From IMG/VR virus record IMGVR_UViG_3300032267_000607, positions 62,001 to 126,000 of that record: a DNA stretch of 64,000 nucleotides; one strand, written 5' to 3'. The DNA is from a virus. Below the pieces are notes generated by a model. That model saw nothing but the letters and a program-made list of their open reading frames with translations, made no database searches and was not told the origin of the DNA. A program made the translations under genes and the position numbers. Of the stretch, positions 38,516-45,698 are shown in pieces (position 1 is the first letter of the stretch; each line of letters starts with the position of its first letter).

Positions 38516-38726
38516 GTTGTTTAAATTGAACTCTGGGAGAAGAAAAACACTCCGTGCACATATACCAAATTTGAGTGGAAAGAGAGAGATTGCAATTACT
38601 CAGATCTCGGCATTATTAAGAGAAGATACGAATATGAGTCACGAGCAGAGTATTGAGTTTGCGACTCGAGTATTGAATAGCTATTTGGCAGCGAATATGC
38701 AGTCACCAAGTGGAAGAGTACACTAA
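38508..38726 (+). CDS. Small hypothetical protein, GTG start
   Basis: This 72-residue protein starts at a GTG 5 nt behind aggagg. It has a basic start (KLFKLNSGRRKTLRAHIP) and a helical end (HEQSIEFATRVLNSYLAANM). Its stop overlaps the next start as TAATG. The family is unknown. Confidence 0.5.
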   Translation: MAKLFKLNSGRRKTLRAHIPNLSGKREIAITQISALLREDTNMSHEQSIEFATRVLNSYLAANMQSPSGRVH

Positions 38727-38890
38727 TGAATAAAAAGGTGGTAATCTCATTCGTTGACGAGTCTGGCGAGAATCGAGTGTTTAATGATTGGGCTTCTGCC
38801 GAGGAGTATTTAAAGACAGTAATCGCATTAAATCGTGAATTTACAGGAATACAAGCTTCGTTAATTGTGAATACACGAAAAAAGGTATAA
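38726..38890 (+). CDS. Small hypothetical protein
   Basis: This 54-residue ORF is coupled by TAATG to the preceding gene. The sequence has a strand-helix-strand pattern (KKVVISFVDESGENRVFND, SAEEYLKTVIALNREF, ASLIVNTRKK) with normal codon use. It is the last gene before the next promoter. No family is recognised. Confidence 0.5.
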   Translation: MNKKVVISFVDESGENRVFNDWASAEEYLKTVIALNREFTGIQASLIVNTRKKV

Positions 38891-38920
38891 AAAACAATGA
38901 CTTATTTTGCACGATTTTGC

Positions 38921-38949
38921 TTTACTTATTCACTAAAATAGACTATAAT
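38921..38949 (+). promoter_or_regulatory. Sigma70-like early promoter
   Basis: TTTACT, 17-bp spacer with ATAG three bases before the -10 end, TATAAT. Leader about 23 nt to the start of a helix-turn-helix gene, with no strong ribosome site (taaaatatataaa). Confidence 0.75.
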
Positions 38950-38978
38950 AGAGGATATAAACAACTAAAATATATAAA

Positions 38979-39206
38979 ATGAACTATCTTGAAGAAATAA
39001 AAGAACTAAAAAAAAGAAAACTAAATAATGGTGAAATCGCAGAACACTTAGGTATTACAAAGAGCCAAGTGCGTAAGTTATTGAATGATGAATACGAAGA
39101 ATTAAGTGATTCATCTTATACTGATGCTGATTGCTCATATAGCTATTCGAATGACGATTCGGATATAGGTGATATAATCAGTACAATGCGAGGACAATCA
39201 TACTAA
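38979..39206 (+). CDS. Small helix-turn-helix DNA-binding protein
   Basis: This 75-residue protein has residues 5-38 forming a HTH (EIKELKKRKLNNGEIAEHLG, then ITKSQVRKLLND), where GEIAEHLGITKSQV is the classic turn and recognition helix. The C-terminal half is acidic and Ser/Tyr/Asp-rich (SSYTDADCSYSYSNDDSD). It is first behind an early promoter, as expected for a transcriptional regulator; the 11-bp tandem repeat at 37.66 kb is one conceivable target. Confidence 0.7.
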   Translation: MNYLEEIKELKKRKLNNGEIAEHLGITKSQVRKLLNDEYEELSDSSYTDADCSYSYSNDDSDIGDIISTMRGQSY

Positions 39207-39227
39207 CCTTATAAGGAAAACATAAAC

Positions 39228-39506
39228 ATGAAAAGATTCGAATTTATATGTAAAGGAAAGCGAAGTCACTTTCTTGAAGCATTAACAGAAGAAGCAGCAA
39301 GATCATTCTTTGCTGAAAATCGTACGACAGCTACATTAGAGATTATCGATGTAATTGAAGTAGCAATACCAACTCCAATTGACAAGTCTGGAGCATCAAT
39401 GAAACTTGAAGGATTCGAGAGAATTAATTCTGAAGTTAAAGTATCAAAAGCAGATCTTGATGCATTAGCAGCTTCGACTCCAAACGATAATAAGATTGGA
39501 TATTAG
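39228..39506 (+). CDS. Hypothetical protein
   Basis: This 92-residue protein with ribosome site ataaggaaa has N-terminal RFEFICKGKRSHFLEALTEE and AARSFFAENRTTATLEII, a strand-helix-strand pattern like small nucleic-acid or protein-binding modules. The C-terminal half is flexible. The family is unknown. Confidence 0.55.
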   Translation: MKRFEFICKGKRSHFLEALTEEAARSFFAENRTTATLEIIDVIEVAIPTPIDKSGASMKLEGFERINSEVKVSKADLDALAASTPNDNKIGY

Positions 39507-39521
39507 TTTATTTTTATTATT

Positions 39522-39869
39522 ATGCCATTGATGCCGATATATTATAATTCAACGAATCTAAACCCTCGTATGCGCAAATCAAAGAATAAAAAACTTCGGA
39601 ACGCAAACCTTGAGCATGAAGAATGGCTCAAATCACGAGGGTTGCATTCGTCACAGTTAAGTAATCACTCAGAAGAATACAAGCTTGAAGTGAATCGAAA
39701 AGAACCTTACAATACAAATCACAATATTACTGGGAATACAAATCGAGTTTCTGAGAACGTTTATACAGGGACGTTGATTAAAGGAATCGCAACGATGCAT
39801 AAGAGCAATGCAGTTCCAATCATTAACGAAGAACAAGCAGTCGAAATATCAAAAATGAGAAGAGGATAA
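39522..39869 (+). CDS. Conserved phage protein, unknown function
   Basis: This 115-residue protein opens with MPLMPIYYNSTNLNPRMRKSK. It is basic in the first half, then shows a C-terminal segment LIKGIATMHKSNAVPIINEE, ending AVEISKMRRG, which I recall from many unrelated phages' small proteins. No function is known to me. It starts 15 nt after the previous stop and ends one base before the next start. Confidence 0.62.
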   Translation: MPLMPIYYNSTNLNPRMRKSKNKKLRNANLEHEEWLKSRGLHSSQLSNHSEEYKLEVNRKEPYNTNHNITGNTNRVSENVYTGTLIKGIATMHKSNAVPIINEEQAVEISKMRRG

Positions 39870-39870
39870 C

Positions 39871-40146
39871 ATGATCGAAACATACATATTATTCGGAGCA
39901 GCAATATTCGGTATTGGTTGGCTTCTAGGCAATTTTACGAAAGACAAAGAGAAAGCAGACTATACAATGTTTATTATTGATTCATTGATACAGAATCGCT
40001 TTCTCAGAACACATCCAATCGAGATACTCCCAAGAGTATTCGTGAAACATATTATTCGTTGGGATACACCAAAGGAACACTTGAAAAACCCAGTGAAATT
40101 GGAAGAATTTCATTTTCCAAAGAACTTTACAAACAATCCAAAATAG
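39871..40146 (+). CDS. Small membrane-anchored protein
   Basis: This 91-residue protein has an N-terminal membrane span (TYILFGAAIFGIGWLLGNF), then a soluble basic domain (KDKEKADYTMFIIDSLIQNR, VFVKHIIRWDTPKEHL, EEFHFPKNF). Its last 21 nt overlap the next promoter. The family is unknown. Confidence 0.55.
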   Translation: MIETYILFGAAIFGIGWLLGNFTKDKEKADYTMFIIDSLIQNRFLRTHPIEILPRVFVKHIIRWDTPKEHLKNPVKLEEFHFPKNFTNNPK

Positions 40147-40154
40147 TATATAAT
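40126..40154 (+). promoter_or_regulatory. Sigma70-like early promoter
   Basis: TTTACA, 17-bp spacer carrying AAATAG, TATAAT. It starts inside the end of the upstream gene. The predicted transcript start is 1-2 nt before the ATG of the gp33-like gene, so the mRNA is essentially leaderless. Confidence 0.78.
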
Positions 40155-40162
40155 ATATCATT

Positions 40163-40726
40163 ATGAAATCATTGACACCTGAATTTTTAAGAAATATTCA
40201 AGACAATATAACGAGAATGAGTAATGAAGACAAGAAACGATTATCGAGTAAGAGAAGAATTGAGATAATCGGTTATTGTAATCTAAAGAAAAGACAGATT
40301 GATTCCTGGATCTCTTCATTACTTCATCTCGATAGTCGTATTGCAACGAGTGAGTCGACGAGTCTACAATCTTCAATTACTTCTCCAAATACTCCATTAT
40401 GGAAACTCTATAATACATTGACTTCAATTTCGAATGATTTAGCAACTGAGATTGATTCCTATACTTATTGGAATTCAACGAGTAATGAGCGAATACTTAT
40501 TGGATCGAATAATTTAAGTAATCGAATTGAGAATCGTGTATTCACCAAAGGAAAAAACAATCCCTATTATTCATATATTGAAGCGATAATCGAGATCGCC
40601 GAAGAAGAAGGAATCGAACTAAGTAATATAAAGAATTCATTGAGTAAGTCTATACTTCAGAAGATTGAAGCAATCGGCTATTCGAGAAAAGAATTAAAAG
40701 GCAGTACTGCTACATTGCCATTTTAA
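40163..40726 (+). CDS. gp33-like late-transcription co-activator (candidate)
   Basis: In this 187-residue protein, residues 134-187 (YSYIEAIIEIAEEEGIELSN, then ISKS/LSKS, LQKIEAIGYS and the ending STATLPF) resemble the region of cyanophage gp33 that binds RNA polymerase. There the pattern is '..EA...LCE..GIE.E.I...I...L...IE.EA..LNFL......ARLP'. gp33 bridges host polymerase to the sliding clamp at T4 late promoters, fitting the TATAAATA boxes seen. The N-terminal 130 residues, rich in Ser/Asn/Thr, are an extra domain not in T4 gp33 (112 residues). Assignment is tentative. Confidence 0.5.
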   Translation: MKSLTPEFLRNIQDNITRMSNEDKKRLSSKRRIEIIGYCNLKKRQIDSWISSLLHLDSRIATSESTSLQSSITSPNTPLWKLYNTLTSISNDLATEIDSYTYWNSTSNERILIGSNNLSNRIENRVFTKGKNNPYYSYIEAIIEIAEEEGIELSNIKNSLSKSILQKIEAIGYSRKELKGSTATLPF

Positions 40727-40831
40727 ACGATATTTCAGTGGAAGAAATTTCATTGAAATCAAATCCGACTTTTGAACGTTTTGGTCGGGAACCCTAAAAC
40801 GTATCATTACATTATAACAAAGGAGACAATT

Positions 40832-41032
40832 ATGTTTAAACATTTAATTACGTTTCTAACTGCATTACTCTTCACAGTATCAGTTTCTGCACAAACACCA
40901 GCACCTAAAAAGGAAGAGCCAAAAGCTCCGACTGTAGTATGTGTAGAAAAAGATAAGAATGGTAAAGCAATCATTGATGCAAAGACAAATAAACCTGTCG
41001 TGTGTCCAAAGAAAGACGAAAAGAAGAAGTAA
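40832..41032 (+). CDS. Small secreted (periplasmic) protein
   Basis: This 66-residue protein has a good signal peptide (FKHLITFLTALLFTVSVSAQ, cleavage after SVSA), then a Pro/Lys-rich mature part with two Cys (VVCVEKDK, VVCPKKDEKKK). The start is the ATG behind aaaggagacaatt; an upstream in-frame ATG lacks a ribosome site and would bury the signal. It has its own terminator. Two periplasmic Cys could form a disulfide. Function unknown. Confidence 0.65.
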   Translation: MFKHLITFLTALLFTVSVSAQTPAPKKEEPKAPTVVCVEKDKNGKAIIDAKTNKPVVCPKKDEKKK

Positions 41033-41054
41033 TTCTTCTCTCTGTCGCTGTATT

Positions 41055-41077
41055 GGGCGAAGTAAATCTCGCCCTTT
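41055..41077 (+). terminator. Rho-independent terminator
   Basis: GGGCGA pairs with TCGCCC around an 8-nt loop, followed by TTTACTT, just after the small secreted-protein gene. Its T tract is also the -35 of the next promoter, a compact back-to-back arrangement. Confidence 0.75.
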
Positions 41078-41103
41078 ACTTACACGAAAAAATAGAGTAT
41101 AAT
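41075..41103 (+). promoter_or_regulatory. Sigma70-like promoter of gene 32
   Basis: TTTACT, 17-bp spacer beginning TACACG and carrying AATAGAG, TATAAT. It gives an unusually long leader, about 85 nt, before gp32. Confidence 0.78.
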
Positions 41104-41161
41104 AACTCTAGTAGTGTGAAATCTATATTATATTGAAGTAAAGACCTATATTATTATACAA

Positions 41162-41179
41162 CGCATATAACGCATATAA
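41162..41179 (+). repeat. Tandem repeat in the gp32 mRNA leader
   Basis: Two perfect copies of CGCATATAA lie just upstream of the ribosome site (aaaaaaggagataacc). In T4, gp32 represses its own translation by binding a leader pseudoknot and adjacent unstructured A/T-rich repeats. This A/T-rich tandem repeat is in the equivalent place. Confidence 0.5.
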
Positions 41180-41195
41180 AAAAGGAGATAACCAC

Positions 41196-42083
41196 ATGGT
41201 GGATCTAAATGCTCTTCGTAAAGAGAGCCAAAATGACTTTACGAAAATTAATCAAGAGTTCGATCGAATTAATAAAGGATCGAGCGCAAAATCAGACTCT
41301 TCTGAAGACACTCGTTTTTGGAAACTAGAACCAGATAAACTGGGCAATGCAACAGCAGTCATTCGTTTTCTTCCACGTAGCAATGGTGATGAACTTCCAT
41401 GGGTGAGATTATTTTCACATGGTTTTCAGGGACCATCTGGTAAATGGTATATAGAGAACAGCCGAACAACATTGAATGAAAAAGATCCTGTCGGAGAATT
41501 GAATTCTAAGTTGTGGGCGAGTAATCTTGAGAGTAATCGAGAGATTGCGAGAAAGCAAAAGAGACGTATGCATTACATCGCGAATGTTTATATTATCAGT
41601 GATCCGAAGAATCCTGCAAACGAAGGAACAGTGAAACTGTTTAAGTTTGGAAAGAAGATCTTTGATAAGATTATGGAAAAGGCGAAACCTACATTTGCTG
41701 ATGAGAAACCAATGAATGTATTCGATATATTCGCTGGTGCTGACTTTAGATTGAGAATGCGTAAAGTAGATGGTTATGCAAACTACGATCAGAGTAGTTT
41801 TCTTGAACCAAATGCATTCTTGAGTAGTGATGAGAAGAGATTAACAGAAACGTTAGCAAAAGCTCATCCATTGGCTCCTTTCATTGCACCGACACAGTTT
41901 AAGTCATATGAAGATTTAAATCGTCGACTGAATGAGGTACTTGAAACTCTTCCAGAATCTAAATCATCTGGAACAATTGCAAAACCAAAAACAGCTGAGA
42001 ATACAACTTTGACTTCGGCGAAAAAAGAAGAAGAGGATGTATTAAGCTATTTTCAAGGAATAGCAAATGACCTTGAATCATAA
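41196..42083 (+). CDS. gp32: Single-stranded DNA-binding protein, T4 gp32-like
   Basis: This 295-residue protein (T4 gp32 has 301) coats ssDNA at the fork and in recombination. N-terminal basic 'LAST'-type segment MVDLNALRKESQN; core with FWKLEPDKLGNATAVIRFLP, LPWVRLFSHGFQGPSGKWY, IANVYIISDPKNPANEGTVK, LFKFGKKIFDKI, and FDIFAGADFRL. The acidic C-terminal tail (KKEEEDVLSYFQGIANDLES) serves partner binding. The zinc-finger cysteines of T4 are absent (NSRTTLNEKDPVGELNS), as in cyanophages. Confidence 0.92.
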   Translation: MVDLNALRKESQNDFTKINQEFDRINKGSSAKSDSSEDTRFWKLEPDKLGNATAVIRFLPRSNGDELPWVRLFSHGFQGPSGKWYIENSRTTLNEKDPVGELNSKLWASNLESNREIARKQKRRMHYIANVYIISDPKNPANEGTVKLFKFGKKIFDKIMEKAKPTFADEKPMNVFDIFAGADFRLRMRKVDGYANYDQSSFLEPNAFLSSDEKRLTETLAKAHPLAPFIAPTQFKSYEDLNRRLNEVLETLPESKSSGTIAKPKTAENTTLTSAKKEEEDVLSYFQGIANDLES

Positions 42084-42087
42084 GAAT

Positions 42088-42348
42088 ATGAATAAATCGA
42101 ATCTGACGTTTTATTTGCTTCTGATTAGTTGGACAACTACAATACTTGTGGGAGTTTGGGCTTGGAATGTAAATAGTAAGTATGATCGAGCGAAGTTTAT
42201 ATTACGTGAGTATTTTGATCGAGAGGTTGCGAAGAGTAAAGTATTGCAATTATTCGAGCCGAATATTCATAATCGATTGCTGGATAAGCTATTCGAAGAG
42301 TGGTTAAGGAATAAGAATAGTAATGTTTTAACCTCGAATATTAAATAA
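42088..42348 (+). CDS. Small membrane-anchored protein
   Basis: This 86-residue protein uses the ATG 4 nt after the gp32 stop; an earlier ATG would overlap gp32 by 17 nt. It has one N-terminal span (FYLLLISWTTTILVGVWAW), then a charged helical domain (YDRAKFILREYFDREVAKSK, RLLDKLFEEWLRNK). It may be co-transcribed with gp32. The family is unknown. Confidence 0.55.
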   Translation: MNKSNLTFYLLLISWTTTILVGVWAWNVNSKYDRAKFILREYFDREVAKSKVLQLFEPNIHNRLLDKLFEEWLRNKNSNVLTSNIK

Positions 42349-42363
42349 ACGTAGTAGTTTAAT

Positions 42364-42401
42364 TTCTAATCCCTTTACTTCCAAGAAGAGAGGGGTTAGA
42401 A
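42364..42401. terminator. Hairpin at the end of the gp32 transcript
   Basis: TTCTAATCCC pairs with GGGGTTAGAA (10 bp, one G-T) around an 18-nt loop, behind the last plus-strand gene before the strand switch. No U tract follows directly, so termination is probable but not certain. Confidence 0.5.
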
Positions 42402-42444
42402 TAAACACCTGTAGAGGTTTCAAGGAATATAGAATTAGAAATTT

Positions 42445-42519
42445 ATGATAGAATTAATTATAGGAATTAGTTTGGCACTTGCGATTGCTGTAATTGTGAT
42501 GTATAACTTTCCGATTTAA
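42445..42519 (+). CDS. Possible 24-residue membrane peptide
   Basis: The ORF is almost wholly a membrane helix (IELIIGISLALAIAVIVMYNF). The ribosome site is weak (aaggaat is 20 nt away). It is one of several tiny membrane ORFs in this genome. Its stop overlaps the stop of a converging tiny ORF. It may be chance in AT-rich DNA. Confidence 0.28.
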   Translation: MIELIIGISLALAIAVIVMYNFPI

Positions 42520-42581
42520 AACCGAATATAAATTTCAACGATCAATATAATCATTCCAGCAATAAGTATTATCGGATCCAT
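42516..42581 (-). CDS. Possible 21-residue membrane peptide, coupled to the HAD gene
   Basis: On the minus strand an ATG overlaps the stop of the HAD phosphatase gene as TAATG. The peptide is hydrophobic (PIILIAGMIILIVEIYIRF). It would be the last gene of the minus-strand operon. The coupling favours translation, but the size makes it uncertain. Confidence 0.3.
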   Translation of the reverse strand: MDPIILIAGMIILIVEIYIRF

Positions 42582-43213
42582 TAGATTGAACGAAATACTC
42601 GAATCTCACCATCCTCAATTACACGATAAGCTTCAAAGGTAATTGAAGAATATTCACGACTTAATCTTAAAAAAGCTTTTAAATTCTCTCGGTCATCATC
42701 AAAGAATCTTACTTTCGAGAAAGACTTTGTATTCAAATACTTACGAATAATCATTGCTTTTCTCGCAGCACCTGATCCACTCTCTATATTCCCTGCACGT
42801 TCAACTCGAACACTATCAATGTCAAAGCCATATTTACGGAAAGTTTTAAGGAATACATTCTTACTATCAAAATCAGTTCTTGCGGTTAATATAATTACAC
42901 GTGAGTTTTCGTATTTCTTTGCTGATGCTAATATCAATTTGGCACGTCGCATCATTCGTCCGATCGGTTGAGATTCTTTATAGAACTTCGCTGCATCTTT
43001 AAATTCAGTATAATCAAACATTTCATTTGCTCCTAAAGTATAGGAAGCATATTCTGCAGTTGTTAATGTACGGATTGTTTCTTTTGTGATTGAATTGCGA
43101 ACTCGAATAGTTGCTGTTGTACGGAAGAGTGTATCATCAATATCGAATATTGTTAGCCAACCATTCGCATACTCGTCATGAGTCTTTACGTAATTACTAA
43201 ACGTTTGAACCAT
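42581..43213 (-). CDS. HAD-superfamily phosphatase
   Basis: This 210-residue protein has the four HAD motifs: I, TIFDIDDTLF (nucleophile Asp and acid Asp at about residues 24 and 26); II, VIILTART; III, a Lys/Arg helix region (GAARKAMIIRK); IV, VRFFDDDREN. Between I and II lies a cap-like helical insert. It likely dephosphorylates a nucleotide, sugar or nucleic-acid 3' end (compare T4 PseT phosphatase). T4-like marine phages often carry it behind the tape-measure gene. It overlaps that gene by 17 nt. Confidence 0.82.
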   Translation of the reverse strand: MVQTFSNYVKTHDEYANGWLTIFDIDDTLFRTTATIRVRNSITKETIRTLTTAEYASYTLGANEMFDYTEFKDAAKFYKESQPIGRMMRRAKLILASAKKYENSRVIILTARTDFDSKNVFLKTFRKYGFDIDSVRVERAGNIESGSGAARKAMIIRKYLNTKSFSKVRFFDDDRENLKAFLRLSREYSSITFEAYRVIEDGEIRVFRSI

Positions 43214-44771
43214 AGAGAGAACCTACATATTTCGAAAGAGTATTCTCATCGTTTCGAACAGTTTTTGACGTCATTAAATTACTCTCTTTTGGAGCATTTA
43301 CAGTTGAACTTGGTGCATTAATAATTACATTTGAACTCGCAGCACTCTTTGCACTCTCAGCATCAGCAGAAGAAGACATTATTTGATTGCCAACATCGCT
43401 CGGTGTTCCAGAACTAATTACATTATTGAATCCTGTCGGCGAAACACCAGAGAGTGTATTCGTAGAACTAAGTTCACTAGATTTTGAAAGATTGTTTTCA
43501 GAAGCTACCTTTTTATTAATATGTTTTTGGTTTGAAGTAATCACATCTTCGTTTATTTTACGATATGCTTGTACTTCTTGTTTTGTACCAATTTCAGAGA
43601 GAGCAGTATTAATATTCGAATCTGTTAATTCTTTACCTGAAGTTGAAGCACTCATCATTAATGAATTCATTCGAATATTCATTGCATCTTGTAAACCCTC
43701 ATTTTTATCAAGTATTGATTTTGCAGATTCTTTTGTCATTGGAGTCTTCGGAAGAGAAACTGATTCACCAGTCAATGATTTATTAATCACTGGTGAAACT
43801 GGAGTCACTGGAGCTCTACTTGGGTTTCCATCAGATCCTATTGTTCTATCTGAATTTAATCCTTCTACATTGTTTACCTTTGGTAAAACATTTTTTGAAG
43901 GAATAGGTTTCTCAGCACCAACTGTATCTTGTTGCGGTGTTGAAATTTCAGATTTACGGAAAGGATAGAAAGGACCGATTGAAACACCAAATACTTTAAA
44001 CTCTGGTATTCCTAGATTATTTAAAAAGCCTGATAACATTTGTCCTAAACGTTCTGGTAATTTCGATATGTAATCTCCGATGCTTGTAAAGAATTTCTTA
44101 ATTGAATTTACAATTATATCCCCAAGATTGTCAGGTAAATCTAAACCGAATAAATTAGCAACCCAATCAACAATACCAAATACGAAATTAAGTGCACCTT
44201 TGAAAAATCCTTCTACGAATGAACCTACGATATCAAAGAAAGAACCACCTGATTTATACATTGCGAATGCATCTTTAATTCCACGAACGAATCCTGCAAT
44301 TGCAACTGTAATTCCTCCAATAATCGCAGCAGCAAGTCCTGCAGGAAGTCCTGCTAAGAATCCAAAGAATCCTACAATTATTCTTAAAAAACCTTTTGTA
44401 AGGAATGGAAGTACTCCTTTAAAAATAAATCTAGAAGCAGCAGCAATACCTGAGAAAAGAGCACCAAATAATTTAGAAATTAACATTGCACCATAAAAGC
44501 CAAGCATATTACCAAAATTCATTTTAGAATCTGTATTCTCTTCTAATGCATTACTGTCTCTTCCAGATACACCTTTTGCTATTACTTCAAGTAAATCTAC
44601 CATTCTTTGAATGTTTAATGAAGTTTCTCTTGCTGTTTCTTCATTAGCAGGTTTATTTGAACTGTTTTCTACGTTTGAAACAAGAGGTTGACCTTTAGCA
44701 TCAACTAAGAGTGCTTTCGGTTGTCCATCGTTTACAATAGATTGTTGTACAAGTACGTTTGTAAGTGCCAT
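43197..44771 (-). CDS. Tail tape-measure protein candidate (gp29 position)
   Basis: In this 524-residue protein, residues 85-260 are strongly hydrophobic with Gly/Ala/Phe-rich helices (GFYGAMLISKLFGALFSGIA, VGFFGFLAGLPAGLAAAIIG, ALNFVFGIVDWVANLFGLDL). Flanking regions are polar and Ser/Asn/Thr-rich. Hydrophobic helices in a long tail protein, placed next to gp51 and gp26, fit the tape measure that sets tail length and is ejected at infection. T4 gp29 is 590 residues. The classification rests on position and composition, not on a motif. Confidence 0.65.
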   Translation of the reverse strand: MALTNVLVQQSIVNDGQPKALLVDAKGQPLVSNVENSSNKPANEETARETSLNIQRMVDLLEVIAKGVSGRDSNALEENTDSKMNFGNMLGFYGAMLISKLFGALFSGIAAASRFIFKGVLPFLTKGFLRIIVGFFGFLAGLPAGLAAAIIGGITVAIAGFVRGIKDAFAMYKSGGSFFDIVGSFVEGFFKGALNFVFGIVDWVANLFGLDLPDNLGDIIVNSIKKFFTSIGDYISKLPERLGQMLSGFLNNLGIPEFKVFGVSIGPFYPFRKSEISTPQQDTVGAEKPIPSKNVLPKVNNVEGLNSDRTIGSDGNPSRAPVTPVSPVINKSLTGESVSLPKTPMTKESAKSILDKNEGLQDAMNIRMNSLMMSASTSGKELTDSNINTALSEIGTKQEVQAYRKINEDVITSNQKHINKKVASENNLSKSSELSSTNTLSGVSPTGFNNVISSGTPSDVGNQIMSSSADAESAKSAASSNVIINAPSSTVNAPKESNLMTSKTVRNDENTLSKYVGSLYGSNV

Positions 44772-44957
44772 TTATTTTTGTATTCTTCTTTGTTCTGCTT
44801 TTTGTTTTTCTTCTTGTAAATGTTTAATCAACATTTCAACATATATTTCACGTTCAAAAGGTATCTGATTTTCAAGCTCAGTCAAAGAGTATTTATGATA
44901 TTGCATTAATGCGAAGTTAGTCTTATAATGGTTGACTAACGACTCATGGCTGAGCAT
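44772..44957 (-). CDS. gp51: gp51-like baseplate hub assembly / tail chaperone protein
   Basis: This 61-residue protein has YHKYSLTELENQIPFEREIYVEML and a Lys/Gln/Glu helix end. 'LTELE.MLPFEREIY' is typical of small tail chaperones that act downstream of a gp26-type protein. In T4 gp51 helps assemble the baseplate hub without staying in it. It is coupled to the gp26 gene by TAATG and abuts the tape-measure gene; together they form the gp26-51-29 order of T4-like phages. Confidence 0.68.
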   Translation of the reverse strand: MLSHESLVNHYKTNFALMQYHKYSLTELENQIPFEREIYVEMLIKHLQEEKQKAEQRRIQK

Positions 44958-45694
44958 TATGAAAAAAAATTGGCTAAACCCTCTATCTTTCTTGTATGTG
45001 ATTTATTACACCCTTTACAAGTCCAGATTATTTCTTTACTTAATCTTGGCATAGTTTCGAAAAACTTTTGTATTTTACTAAATTGACCTGTTGTTAAGTT
45101 ATTAACAAATTCACTTAGTTCTTTTTTAGTTTGTTCTTTACTATGATATATTTGTTGTCCATCATATATGTAATCTATACTATCAGTTATAATATCAAAG
45201 AAAACTTCTGTATCTAGTTTATTTTGATCTGCTAATTTCAATGTCTTTAATTTTAAAAGTAAATCTAATGATGGGTATTTCATTACAACACCTACATCAT
45301 TAAATAGAGATATTTTATTCTCATGTCCTTCTGGTGTAATTACAGGAACATTCATTATATTAATTTTTAATATACTCTTAGCTTCCTTATTATCTTTACA
45401 CTCTGGTGTATCGCATTTAGCGATTAATTCTACTTCTTCACCAACTGACTTACCACGTAATTGACAAAAAATATATTCTAAGTCAAATAATGCTAAATCA
45501 TTTGTATCGAGTCCGACTACACACTCACCAACAATTGTTTTAAGTGTGTTCATCATTGTCTTTTCATCTTCAGATTGGAACGCAAGCAATAAAGCTTTTT
45601 CTTGTTTCACTAGAAATGGCTTATACTTATATTCTTTCTTAGAAGATGGAACAGTTAATGTATAGGTTGGTGTACTACTTATTGGCAATGCCAT
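44957..45694 (-). CDS. gp26: Baseplate hub subunit gp26-like (T4_baseplate family)
   Basis: This 245-residue protein opens LPISSTPTYTLTVPSSKKEY, KYKPFLVKQEKALLLAFQSE, as T4-like gp26 homologues do. It continues with LFDLEYIFCQLRGKSVGEEV and NDVGVVMKYPSLDLLLKL. Two Cys pairs (C94/C99 and C226-x-x-C229) could form a zinc site. It is required for central hub assembly at the baseplate. Upstream on the same strand lies the small terminase gene. Confidence 0.8.
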   Translation of the reverse strand: MALPISSTPTYTLTVPSSKKEYKYKPFLVKQEKALLLAFQSEDEKTMMNTLKTIVGECVVGLDTNDLALFDLEYIFCQLRGKSVGEEVELIAKCDTPECKDNKEAKSILKINIMNVPVITPEGHENKISLFNDVGVVMKYPSLDLLLKLKTLKLADQNKLDTEVFFDIITDSIDYIYDGQQIYHSKEQTKKELSEFVNNLTTGQFSKIQKFFETMPRLSKEIIWTCKGCNKSHTRKIEGLANFFS

Positions 45695-45698
45695 ATTA

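Noticed and set aside
42067-42087. Upstream start for the membrane protein behind gp32
   Set aside because: It lies within the acidic tail codons of gp32 with no ribosome site; the ATG just after the gp32 stop is simpler.
43387-44496. Plus-strand ORFs opposite the tape-measure gene
   Set aside because: Translation is Ser/Pro/Ile-rich with no ribosome site, and the minus-strand gene is framed by coupled neighbours.
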